In this document: in pieces, positions 35,183-46,085 of the stretch
Layout of the letters: each line of letters opens with the position of its first letter
Numbering within the stretch: position 1 is the stretch's first letter
Assembly (NCBI GenBank): GCA_900074885.1
Contig: FJUW01000015.1
Coordinates: 787,906 to 851,905, forward strand
Reading direction: 5' to 3'
Length of the DNA stretch: 64,000 bases
Source of the DNA: Rhynchosporium graminicola
Lineage: Eukaryota > Ascomycota > Leotiomycetes > Helotiales > Ploettnerulaceae
Notes under the pieces: model-generated
The model's input: the letters and a program-made list of their open reading frames with translations, nothing else
What the model was told of the DNA's origin: nothing
Databases searched by the model: none
Program-made: the position numbers and the translations under genes

Positions 35183-38130
35183 ATGGCACCTCTAAGAGAG
35201 GTAATTGAGATCGGGGATCATCATAACAAGAATGTTATCACGATAGACGATAGTGATGAAGATACTATGATGCCAGATGACAGTAAGGTCTCAATTTCTA
35301 CTTTTCCGTATATCTATCAAATGTGACGCTTCATAAATCTGCTCGTCCTTAGCTAATCGTACTGACAGTGCTACCTCCTCCGTACTTGGCTCGCAACAGA
35401 ACATCATTCAATGATAACGACGGTGATGATCTTGCACCTACCACATACGTTGGATCCAGACCCAGAATTCGACCCGAACCCCAAGCCATAGGCCCACGCC
35501 AGCCGAGACCTGCCGTCCCAGGAGCACCGGGAAGACCAGTCCTTAATGACGACAACCTCCGTCCAAATACACATGTCGGACCCAGAGCCAGAGCCAGAGC
35601 CAGAGCCGAGAATCGACCTAACCGAGAGCCTGAGCCGCACGTCAACAACCCGCGTATCAATGCCGGACACCAAGCTCCTCACCATGGTCCCAATGCACCT
35701 ATACCGCTCGTCAGGAACCAGAGAGATAGTGTTGCTTCCAATGCTTTCCAATCGATCCAGGTTGATGATGAGGAAGATGATCATGAGGATCTAGGACAGC
35801 CCAACAAGAGGCGACGTCCGATCAAGGTAGAGGATCAAGACTCTGGCCCAGAGATGAGACCACGTGGTTGACTCATACAGGCTACTCAAACCAAAGACGA
35901 AGACGTCGATATGAGCAAATCCAGAGGGTCCAATCGTAACGAGTTCATTGACCTTGAAAGTCCCGAAGAAACAGCAGGCGAAGGTCAGGATATCCTCCTT
36001 ATCGAAGATGTATACGAACAAGAAGTCGAAGCTCGAAGGCGCAATAGCAAGAAATCCAATATCGAATACGAACGCCGCAATCCACCAATCGTTACTCCCT
36101 GGCAACTTTTTCTCAACTTCACTACTCCAGAAGGTGTCGTATTGCGAGCTAACAAGACAGTAGAGCTCAAAGATGGAACTTTCCTCCGAATCAAAGATGT
36201 CATTCACAATACGCTCACCCAAGAAATCCACCTTCGAGGCCATCGTTTACAAAGAGCTAGAGACCTCAACGGTCTCCTAGAAAGGAAACTCAACGAACTA
36301 GTACTCTTCTTCGAAGTCGACCAAGATGATACACGAATCCCTACTGAACAGAGCACCGTCGAAGTCCCTCTGTCAGAATTCCTCAAGATCCGCAGTGTTC
36401 GCTTCACGAATCATAAATGGCCAGAGGCTCAGAACTGCAACTTTGCAGAGTTTCGCAATAAGGAACATGCAGCTGCCGAGGGCGGGTTGACAGTCAGGTG
36501 GAAGTATACTTGTACTTTTGCGGATGCGAAGGATAGACATCATAACGTTTATAAGGAGAGGGTGCTTGAGAGGTTGAATTCGGGAGAGTGTACGCCTGGA
36601 TTTGAGCTGGAGGATAATGCGAGAAGGAATGAATGGAGAGAAGAGACTGTGCTGGGAGGCGCTTATCGACCCTCTTTGGAAGATAAAAATGTTGAAGGAG
36701 ATGTGGTTATTCTGGATAATGAGGACTCTGAGTCACGAGTTGGTGGAAGTGGGAAAAGGAGGTACAGCATTTCGGATACGATGCCAGAAATTGAGCAGCC
36801 ATCTAAACGTATTCGCCAAAATGGCTCAGATGGGGTTGAATCGACAAGAAAAAGTGTCTCTGAAATCGATCTGCAATCATCTTCCTCAAATGACTCAGTC
36901 ATGATCGAGAATCCATTCGAATCCTCACAACATCGATCCCAAATGAAGAAGTTTACCCTCGATTTACCTCAGATCACCCGACCCATCTCGAAAGGATTCT
37001 CTGCCAAAATCTCATCCAAGCAATCTTCTCCCTCAAGAATCGCAGGCCAGACCTACACCTACGGCGACGCATTCTGCGGCGGCGGCGGCTCCTCTCGCGG
37101 CGCAACTATGGCTGGCCTCAAGCTTCTCTGGGGATTTGATTTCAACGCCAACGCCTGTCTCTCGTGGCGTGCCAACTTCCCCTCCTCGATCTGCCACCAG
37201 ATGGCCGCCGACGAATTCGTCGCCCTCGCCAAAGACTCCTCAGGAAAGAACAGCAAGAAAGTCGACATCTTGCACCTTTCTCCACCTTGCCAATTCTTCT
37301 CGCCAGCGCACACGGTAAATGGCAAGGATGACGAGAAGAATGTCGCAAGTCTGTTTGCGGTGCAGGAGTTGATTGATGTAGCAAGGCCGAGGGTGGTGAC
37401 GCTGGAGCAGACTTTTGGAATTGCGTGTGTAAGGTTTAGACATTATTTCAATGCGCTGATTCATATGTTTACGGCGCATGATTTCTCAGTGAGGTGGGCG
37501 ATTGTGCCTTTGGCTCAGTGGGTAAGTTGTCACCTTTTCTTCCTTCCGAAGCACCTGCAACATGAATTGTGTGCTGAAATAAAATAGGGCTTGCCACAAA
37601 GACGGATGCGGCTGATAGTCATTGCATCATGGTAAGAGTCCTCCTCAGGGAATATCCTTTCGAACTCGAGCTGATGCTTCCCCAGTCCAGGCGAACCTCT
37701 TCCCAAAATGCCCCTCCCAACGCACACCACATCAGAGTGTCTCCCATCATCATCCTCCTCTCTCCTGCCGTACGTCTCCGTCAACAGCACACTTAAAGCG
37801 ATCTCCCCAATCGCAGACGACCACGACATCGAGTCTGTAACCTGGACATCAGATCGCTACATGCCGGCATGGGACGGATCCAAAATCCTGCCTCGTGCGA
37901 TGACAACGTCAGGCGGCCAGAACTACCATCCGTCAGGCACGCGGGAATTCACGCTGAGAGAGTATGCGTGTTTGCAGGGCTTTCCGACCGGACATGTGTT
38001 TCAGGGCAAGTATGTGAAGAAGCAGATTGGAAATGCGGTGCCGCCGGTGGTGGGGAAGGTGTTGTTTGCGAGTATTAGGGAGGATTTGGAGAAGTTAGAT
38101 GGGGTTGGAGGGCCGGAGTTGATTGAGTGA
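35183..38130 (+). CDS. RID: RID/Masc1-type cytosine-C5 DNA methyltransferase
   Basis: Homologue of Neurospora RID and Ascobolus Masc1, required for RIP mutation or premeiotic methylation of repeats. Five exons (35183-35282, 35369-35826, 35881-37521, 37588-37631, 37686-38130) give 895 residues. The methyltransferase motifs are complete: I DAFCGGGGSSRG (about 579), IV SPPCQFFSP (about 652), VI LEQT (about 694), VIII QRRMRLIVIA across an exon junction, IX REYACLQGFP and X GNAVPP (about 862). EQT in place of the usual ENV is, to my knowledge, characteristic of this subfamily. The N-terminal part is disordered and Arg/Pro-rich, then holds a BAH-like region (DGTFLRIKDVIHN). A TGA at 35869 is in frame unless a 54-nt intron (35827-35880) is removed. 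That intron is assumed here. Confidence 0.93.
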
Positions 38131-39438
38131 GAGACAGGGCATGAGAACGCTACTAGACGTAGATTTGGAAGCGGTGTGGTTTGGCAATTGGTTAGCATGT
38201 CGCTCTTCGTTCATGCAGTCATCCCACAAAGTGAAGGAAACAATAATCTTTTCGAGGTTGGCAATGCCAGTCTTCAAGATAGCGCTGGTACCAGATGATT
38301 GTGCCTTTGAAGAGTGAGATGCCCATATCTGAGGTCCGAGAAAGTGCAAAGGTAGACGGACATCGAGACCACGAAGAAATGAATAATATGCACAGAACTG
38401 CGGTTTTGAATAACTGTATTTCTGACACTACACTATGCGGCTGAAGAGTATGGATGACAATTGTGTAAGATTGAGAAGGGAAAAAAACGCTTCCACTTGG
38501 AGCTGCCATATGGTTGGGCGACCAGTTGTAATGAGTATGTTGACAGATGATCGGTCCAAGGTTTCTGCAATTGACAAGTCAGTGAAACGTCTTGAGAAGC
38601 CTTGTTGCAAAAGTATGACTTGAATGTTGGTAGCTCAGTGATCTTGGTTTGGAAATTTCATTCACCCCCTTGATGGAGGAGCTCATTATTTTCAGTGCGT
38701 TTTTCTTAATCATTGCTGGGGTGAGTGCAGCTGGAAGCTGCAGAGAAGGAGAATTCTGCTTACCATAACCACACTGTCAGGTATTCATCTCAAATCCTGT
38801 GTTTAATGCTCAGGATTGTGTGAAGGGTATGCTCGGAAATGAGCGGTCGGATGGGGCACGATATTCTAGATCCTTGAACAAATTAGCCATCTGGTCTGCT
38901 AAGATAAGACAAGTAGTGTTGGTTAATGTGAGGAAAGTTCAGTATATGTAAGAATAAATCTCATCCTGCCGGGTGCTATAGTACCCTGGCGAGGGCCCAA
39001 CACACCGGAGTCGATCGCAAATTATATCATCATGTATCGAGGTAAAGAAGTGGAGGGTGCAGCTGTACTTACGACTGGTACCCTGACTAGCAAGCCATGC
39101 CCATGAACATCGCGGAGGAAGCGCAAGCTATCGGGAGAAGATAGTGAGAAAAGTGAAGCTGAATCCAGGAGTAGGTGTATGAAAAAGTTTGTAGTTTTGA
39201 GGTCTGGGCTGGACTTTTTTGGCGCTAACGCACACAACGCCGCTAAGGCAGTCATGCCTCAGTCGTCTCGGCGAAAGTTAGGGCTCGCACAAACCAGGGC
39301 CTTTTTGAAATCCATAATCCGAGCCAGCGACAACTACAATTAACACCGACACCCACGACAACATCGCCCAGTAAGGAAATCTCGAGAGTTTCAGTCCTAC
39401 ACGTAATCAACTAACGCACGCCGTCCAGAAACTTCAAA
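38131..39438. other. gene-free spacer
   Basis: About 1.3 kb. A 77-codon minus-strand frame (39022-39255) head-to-head with eL14 has no recognisable motif and is not annotated. The right end contains the eL14 leader. Confidence 0.5.
39371..39428 (+). other. 5' UTR intron of eL14
   Basis: GTAAGG donor, a CTAAC branch-point element near 39411 and a CCAG acceptor define a 58-nt intron ending 10 nt before the start codon. Leader introns are common in fungal ribosomal-protein genes. Confidence 0.6.
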
Positions 39439-39938
39439 ATGGGAGACGCAGAGATTCAGGCATCGTCATGGAGACTGGTGGAGGTCGGCCGAGTTGTTCT
39501 CATCGCTGAGGGACCTGCAGAGGGAAAGTTGGCTGCGATCGTTGAGATCATCGATCACAAGCGCGTACGTCGCCCTACTAGAAATTTCGGAGGTGAAAAG
39601 GGCAAACACTAATTGAGATATAGGCTCTTATCGACGGACCATCCACAGACACCAAGACCGCCGTACCACGTCAATCGATCGCCCTTGCCAAAGTTATCCT
39701 CACTCCCCTCGTCCTCGAAAAGCTCCCAAGAGCTGCACGAACTGGTGTTGTGAAGGCGCAATGGGAAAAGGCCGGTATCGAGGCAAAGTGGCAGGAGAGT
39801 GCGTGGGCCAAGAAGCGAAGCCAGAAGGAGCGCAGAACCGCACTCACGGATTTCGAGAGATTCAAGGTCATGAGATTGCGAAAGCAACAGCGATTCGAGG
39901 TCCGCAAGTCGTTGGCAAAGATTAAGGCTTCGGCTTAG
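39439..39938 (+). CDS. RPL14: 60S ribosomal protein eL14
   Basis: Large-subunit cytosolic ribosomal protein. Exons 39439-39564 and 39624-39938 give 146 residues. The N-terminal KOW/SH3-like barrel ([37 protein letters not shown]) is followed by a basic helical C-terminus ([36 protein letters not shown]). Length and composition fit fungal L14. The start AAAATGG is the first ATG after the leader intron. Confidence 0.97.
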
Positions 39939-40562
39939 AGGGTTAGAGGGTTTGTAGCTGCGATCATGACTGCATTGGGGTGCTGGATTCCTTTGCTTCT
40001 CGGGGACATTGTATCCTACATCAAATTTGACAGGCTGCGTCAAATTTGACAGGCGTCTGAGCATATGGACTTCAAAAAAAGACAATGAAGTACTTTCCAA
40101 GGATTAATTTGCTGTGATGGGTGGTCAGGCATGTGCAATGAATTTTATGCCTTTGTGTGCTTCACAATCGAAACGTAAACAAGAATCAGATTATTCAGAT
40201 AAATTGAAATTGAAGAGCATCGCAAGCCCCTTGAAATTTCCCTACAGAATACATTTCCCTGGTGATCCTTTGCATCAGCATATTTCCAGCGCCATATCGA
40301 TGATCTAAATCTTAGCGAATTTCGCAACCACAAAATCTTTACGTCCTGAACGATCAACAAACCTCAAAATCCTCTACCATATCAACCTACCTCACCAGGT
40401 CAGTCTAGCTCAGTTTATTGAATCCGAACAGGAGAGGTGTGCTTCATCACATCCGAAAAATTGCATCTGCGGGGCGGAAGCGCACACGAGAAAATTCAAT
40501 TTCAACCACAACAGCTTCAGCTTGCCAACTGACCTTTTCCAAACAGAGAACCAACACCCACC
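39939..40562. other. spacer
   Basis: 3' region of eL14 and promoter of the NAC-alpha gene. A 14-nt direct repeat GTCAAATTTGACAGG-like pair lies near 40020-40050 (AAATTTGACAGGC twice). No gene seen. Confidence 0.5.
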
Positions 40563-41404
40563 ATGTCTAACCCACGCATCGAAGAGCTTGAGGATGACGA
40601 GGTCGTCAACAAGAACGTTACAGCAGAGGATGAGGGATCCGATAGCTCCGACTCCGAGGGAGAGGCTGCTGAGGCCGAAATCCCCGTAGAGGGCCAAATT
40701 GTCCATTCCCGCAACGAGAAGAAGGCACGCAAATCAATCTTGAAGCTCGGCCTTGTTAAGGTTCCAGGTATCACTCGTGTTACCTTGAGAAGACCAAAGA
40801 ACGTGAGTGTTCCCGGGGCGTGCTTGAGCTTCTAGATAGCTTGATGGGCAGTGACATTGGATATTTACTGCATTGCTCGGAATGATCATAGGGAGTAGAG
40901 GCTTTTTGGATCCTACAGATGTTCTGGACTGTATGCTGATTTGCTCTCTTACAGATCCTCTTCGTCATCAACCAACCTGAGGTTTACAAGTCCCCTTCGT
41001 CCAACACCTACATGTAAGCTAGTTTTCGAGTATTACACCGCCCTACGACTGATAGTTTATGTAGCGTCTTCGGTGAGGCCAAGATCGAGGACTTGAACTC
41101 TCAAGCTCAAGCATCCGCTGCTCAACAGCTCGCTGCTGCTGACTCCCACGATCACGCCGGACATGACCATTCTGGCCATGACCACGCTGGACACGACAAC
41201 GGCAAGGGCAAGGCTATTGAGACCAGTGAAGATAAGAAGGACGATGATGAGGATGATGCAGAGGAGGTCGATGCTACTGGGCTCGAGGACAAGGACATTG
41301 AATTGGTTATGACCCAAGCCAGTGTCTCGCGCAACAAGGCTGTCAAGGCATTGAAGGAGAACGACAATGACATAGTCAACTCCATTATGGCTCTGAGCAT
41401 ATAG
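40563..41404 (+). CDS. EGD2: Nascent polypeptide-associated complex alpha subunit
   Basis: NAC-alpha binds the ribosome exit site with NAC-beta and shields nascent chains from mistargeting. Exons 40563-40802, 40955-41013 and 41065-41404 give 212 residues. The acidic N-terminus precedes the NAC domain ([55 protein letters not shown]), and a C-terminal UBA domain follows ([29 protein letters not shown]). Between them is a His/Asp-rich insert ([17 protein letters not shown]) that is variable in fungi and might bind metal. All introns are short and in phase. Confidence 0.97.
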
Positions 41405-41915
41405 TGTGATTAGGGAACGGGTCATGTTAGTCTCGATGGATAGGACTTGACCTGGGTAGTTGGGGGAAGTTTGATGGAAGATGCATAACATGCATCTAAT
41501 AACTACATCTGAATACTAGCATTCTGAAAACTTTTGTGTACTCCAACTCTACACCTTCAGATCTCGGAATATTTTATCTTCGTAATTGACGTTGCTTCGT
41601 GACAATAGTTGTGAATCTCTCAACTTAACATGCTGGAACAGGTCTGAAGGATGGTGTAAGGATACCGAGTAATATGAATAGAATTTTGGCATGTAATACT
41701 GCAAGTCCCCGTCCCTTATAGATACGATAATCTACACCCTAACTTACTGATAGCCAACATTGCTATTGCTAAATGCAAGCATGGCTCAGGAGAGTATCGG
41801 GAATGTTTGGATGTATGCGGTCACGTGAAAGAAAGAGATTTAGCAAGCTCACCAGCCATTGTTTGTGCGCTCCATCGCAATTCTCCACTCCCCAATCCTC
41901 TCAAACCACATCAAA
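41405..41915. other. spacer
   Basis: Between EGD2 and ATP7. No gene seen. Confidence 0.5.
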
Positions 41916-42718
41916 ATGGCAGCCGGAGTAAGTTCAGACGCTCGATTTAATGCAATTATATCCGCGAAGCTTCTGCCGAGTCCCTGAGAAGTGTTCCAAT
42001 CATCCACACCCCGTGTCCGAGACGTGCCGAAGTTGGCGACTCCTCTTCACGAAGCCAGCTAACATATCTCCTCTCACAGCGAAGTGCAGCACTCAAGCTC
42101 GACTGGGCGAAAGTCACCCAATCCCTCGGTCTCCGTGGCCAAACCGCCGCCTCCCTCCAGGCTTTCAAGAAGCGCAACGAGGATGCCCGTCGACGCGTAC
42201 AGATCCTTTCTGAGCAGCCACAAAAGGTCGACTTCGCACACTACAAGTCCGTCCTGAAGAACCAGGCCGTAATCGACGAGATCGAGAAGCACTTCAGTAC
42301 ATTCAAGCCTGCTACTTACGATGTTGGAAGACAGATTAAGGCCATTGAGGCTTTTGAGGCACAGGCTGTGAAGAATGCTGAGGAGACCAAGGGACGTGTG
42401 GATTTGGAGTTGAAGGACTTGGAGGCTACTTTGAAGAATATCGAGACTGCCAGACCATTTGAGGATCTTACGGTGGTAAGTATCACTGGGGTGATGGAAT
42501 GCGATCCAAGGGACAGAACTGATTCGCTGTGTGCTACTAGGACGAAGTTGCTGCTGCTCGCCCAGATATCGATGAGAAGACCAACCAACTTGTTTCCAAG
42601 GGACGCTGGGGGGTGCCCGGCTACAAGGTATGTTCAAGCAGTGAAACTGCTCTGGGTTCTGTATTTCAGCTCACTGACTTCTCCACAGGAGAAATTCGGC
42701 GACCTATCGGTGCTATAA
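41916..42718 (+). CDS. ATP7: ATP synthase subunit d, mitochondrial
   Basis: Peripheral-stalk subunit of the mitochondrial F1Fo ATP synthase. Four exons (41916-41927, 42080-42475, 42541-42627, 42689-42718) give 174 residues. Exon 1 encodes only MAAG. Recognisable blocks are [58 protein letters not shown] and the C-terminal [17 protein letters not shown]. The protein is helical and lacks a membrane segment, as expected for subunit d. The very short first exon and the 152-nt first intron are set by splice-phase agreement. Confidence 0.96.
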
Positions 42719-43079
42719 ATGCCTCCTTCGCAACGTTTCTTATATCCCCTGTACTAGTGTAAATAAATGGTCAATACAAGAGCAAACACAGATGGTATTC
42801 TCAATTTACAAACAGGTACAGCGTGTAACACTCAGTCTTTCGGGGATCATACCGGGGATGTGAGCATTCCAAACAGGCTTTTCTGGCTCAGAGTGGCCTA
42901 CGACTGCAATTACCTGCTTTGTCTTTATGGCCAAGTAAATATGTGAACACTCTAGGGAGCAAAACAGGCCTTTTCGTGTGGTATCAGGATAATCTCGCCA
43001 AGTCTTCTTGTGAGTTATTGCCTTAGATTGCAATTGGCAAGGGCAGCGCAATGATTGCAAGACCATTTTCCCTATTTTT
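42719..43079. other. 3' spacer
   Basis: Between the end of ATP7 and the hydrolase fragment. No gene seen. Confidence 0.5.
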
Positions 43080-43760
43080 TCAACTCTTACACTTCATTAA
43101 AATTCTCCGTCGCCGGCTACACTTGCTCAAGTTCCTCTCAAAGTGCTTATTTGAAAACGGCACAAATCCATCCTTACCACTCCTGCTATCCAACAGCCCA
43201 GATCTCTGCTCCTCCGCTTCACCCTCCTCATCACTTTCAATCAACCATCTAAGATCCTCAATCATATCACTCTCAGCTTGCACAGCCCTTTCCAATAGCG
43301 GCGCCTCCAACCAGAAAGTATGAGGCCACCCAACCACAACATCCAGCTTAACATTTACACCCGCACATCTCAAAGCCTCCGCATAACACATACCATCAGA
43401 ATAACACACATCATTCGTCGAGATCTGAATCCAATGTCTCGGCATACCCTTCAAATCCTTTGCTTTCAGAGGGAGGGCTTCCTTCGTCCTATTCTGACTA
43501 GCCACAGCCACTCCGCTGAGTAGCGAGGTATGAAAAGCCTCAGACATAGACGCATGGTACTCCTTGAACCTCTCTGGTAGGTTGACACACCCTTCTTTAG
43601 CATCGCACGTCACTGGTCCTCTCAGTAGCACACCATGAATCGTTTTGTTGCGATTATAGAGCCCCATTTCTGGTCGATCTGACATGTCGTCGCATATGCA
43701 AAGAACTGCAATGTACAGTCTACTCTGTGGATCACAGCCTTGTGCCGGAATTCTCAGCAT
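43080..43760 (-). pseudogene. C-terminal part of an alpha/beta-hydrolase (fold-3), separated from its N-terminus
   Basis: The open frame encodes the downstream half of an alpha/beta-hydrolase_3 esterase. After an intron-like beginning come GVLLRGPVTC, FKEYHASMSEAF, an acid-residue loop (STNDVCYSDGMCYAEALR) and the catalytic-His segment VVVGWPHTFWLEAP, then a charged tail. The oxyanion-hole and nucleophile (GxSxG) regions that must precede this are missing from this strand. A matching piece with GGSSGG lies immediately next door on the opposite strand. The gene therefore appears split by an inversion and is unlikely to make an active enzyme, although this half has no internal stop. Confidence 0.7.
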
Positions 43761-43881
43761 CGAGAGCTCTGGCTGATGCGATGTCGGCGTTCAGTTATAT
43801 CACTTCGGCTAGGAAAGCTAGTCGGTTGATTGTGATGGGGGGCTCGTCGGGTGGACAACTTGCTGCCCAGATATCGCAGAC
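43745..43881 (+). pseudogene. Nucleophile-elbow fragment of the same alpha/beta-hydrolase, inverted
   Basis: Plus-strand frame reading SRALADAMSAFSYITSARKA then RLIVMGGSSGGQLAAQISQT, followed by a GTAAGC donor. GGSSGG is the GxSxG nucleophile elbow of the fold-3 hydrolase family and would normally sit just upstream of the GVLLRGPVTC block found on the minus strand. Downstream the sequence becomes AT-rich with no continuation. Confidence 0.65.
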
Positions 43882-44923
43882 GTAAGCCATTGAAATATGG
43901 CTTGTAATACTTCAGTCATCAGGTATTTTCCGTGTGATGTCTGTACTACTACTTTAGAAAACTCTCTAGTAGTATACTCTTCTTGGATGCCAGGCCGTCG
44001 AGAACAAGAGGCCGAGGAGGGTGTTGCGATTTCAGCTTATTGCATAGACGCTCAAACCTTGCTATTACAAGTGGTGGCTCACAGATATTTTCAACCTGAG
44101 CCAGTAATCAGGGCTTAGTCGAATCGTTCCTATCATATCTCCAAATTCAATATTACGCCTACGTCTTAAGAGTAAAGCTATTGATAATAGCTGGCATCGT
44201 AACAAGAAATCCGGAGGTTTTTCAGACCTCCGATCCAGAAAATGAAACTATGCTTGACTGTAGCCACAGTCATATGAAACGTGTTGGTATTGTGGTTGAT
44301 AAAGACTATCCATGATAGTATGTACAACATATGAAAAGTCTCGTTCATTGTCCCAAATTTCGAACATTGAAGGAGGCGTGAGGCTAACTTATACGAAGGA
44401 ATGTTCGGATTTCGATGAAGAGTACAGTAGTAGGCGACTCCTTGTTAGGTTATCTTAGGCAGTTAACCAATTAATACTCATCACTATGGCTTAGATCCGA
44501 TTTTGAAGGTTTCTAGATTACATCACTCGTCCTACATCTAGAGCGACATCATTTAGTATCCTTCAAGGAGGGGACACGAATAACACTAAGTGCTATAGGA
44601 AAAGTTCTCCTCGGCCACCTCCTTTGAATCACGCTAATACAAAGGTCTCCTCAAGATGATCTTTTGTATTCCCGTATTTCTTTATCTATCTGCTGCCACA
44701 TCCAGATACAATCGTGCCTCTAAAGTATCTGCTGCATTCTCTGCAGCGTAAACCTGAAGAAATCTTTTACAAATTGTCCTCCTTCTGTAAGCAAGTCCAT
44801 AAAGCCAGTATGAAGAGAGAGTAACTCAGCTTTGATAACCATATGCTGACGGACTACACTCCTTAAGAGAGAAGAAGACTCGGTTGTATTCAGACCACTT
44901 TCCACTCAAGTTATAACTTAGTA

Positions 44924-45379
44924 ATGGCGGGGGCTACAATCGAGTATAATTATAAATCCGAGTTATACTTTGTTTTATACAAGGGAGAAGGAAAAGGGTT
45001 CATTCAAGAGAAGTAAGCGAATCGGGTTTTTTGTGCGCCATTGAAGGAGATACTCGAGCAGCCATGAGACTTCTTCTGTTTTAGATAATGGTAGGGTTCA
45101 TGGCAAAGTAAATACTCCCGAAATCATGGCTTTTGTAACGCCGTAAGGGTAGAATGCCATATAAACTCTATCGACTGGTCTCCTTACTCTCCTAATTTTA
45201 ACCCTATCGAGAAACTCTGGAGGATATCAAAGCAACGAATAAGTAATCAGAATCCATATGGAGGTGGGGCTCTTGAAGACTCAATGAAAGTCATGTTAGA
45301 TATTCAGGACAAGGAGATGTCTATTGATTTAATCAATAGATTCGTTGATACTATGACTACTTGTGCTTGGGATAAATAA
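44924..45379 (+). mobile_element. Decayed Tc1/mariner-type DDE transposase (C-terminal part)
   Basis: The frame begins around TIEYNYKSELYFVLYKGEGK. With one frameshift it continues through a remnant of the second catalytic Asp motif (DNGRVHGKVN, cf. EDNAPVH) to the family block DWSPYSPNFNPIEKLWRISK, where the third DDE acid is the Glu in NPIE, and on to a stop at 45377. At least three internal stops are present (TAA, TGA and others) at places where CAA or CGA would be expected, consistent with C-to-T change by RIP. The N-terminal HTH part and the terminal repeats were not identified. Confidence 0.8.
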
Positions 45380-45741
45380 ACCCCTACCCTGTCGCGGAGT
45401 TCTAGCAGGTTCTTCCCCATAATCAGACTGAAATTAGTTAAATGATTGGATGCTAGTCCTTGTGAGGCTCGTGCTGATAAAGACAGGATAAGGTTTTATT
45501 TATCCAAACCACAAGTACTTCGTATACCTCGAGAAGGTTAAAGTGAGAAAAGGATTCCCTCAACTTTCTTGAGGTTTCAGGAATAGAGCCCGCCGAGGAA
45601 ATGGATATAGAGCTGATATATTACAAGTTTATATCGTATACATTGACACCTTATCTCAAAACTATGTTTTCACAACGTAGAGGAGGTGGCCACAGATTAA
45701 AGGTGATTGTTACGTTTTACGTACACTGTCCCGCAGTCTAT

Positions 45742-46085
45742 TATAGTACTATATGATAAGCTGTGGCATGGGTTCTGGGGTTTTCCGAAAAACCCACCCA
45801 TGGAGCCCCAAGGGTGGGTTTTATACCAGTAAGAAGTGTAAGAGGGAAACCCATGGATATTTTATGGGTACCCTTGGGTTTTCTGGGTTTCACAAGTCGT
45901 AAATCTTTCGTATGTTTCATCATAGTACTATGCAAAACTCCATACTCCTAATTATCCTTAGATTTTTATAATCTTGTTACTAAATATATGAAAGATATTC
46001 AAGTTATGAAGCCTAGAAAACCCCTGGGGCGTATGGGTTGGTTTCCTTTTGGACTTACCACCCATGGGGCCCCATGCCGCAGCCT
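45742..46085. repeat. Cluster of GGGTTT-type palindromes
   Basis: AAAACCCACCC (45789-45799) pairs perfectly with GGGTGGGTTTT (45812-45822). GAAACCC/GGGTTTC pairs follow at about 45848 and 45890, and related ACCCATGGGGCCCCAT sequence occurs near 46065. TAGTACTA palindromes (near 45745 and 45924) flank the first two. No coding content. Confidence 0.7.

Noticed and set aside
35349..35660. minus-strand frame rich in Leu/Gly/Arg opposite the RID N-terminal exon
   Set aside because: Explained as a shadow of the low-complexity Arg/Pro/Glu coding repeat on the plus strand.
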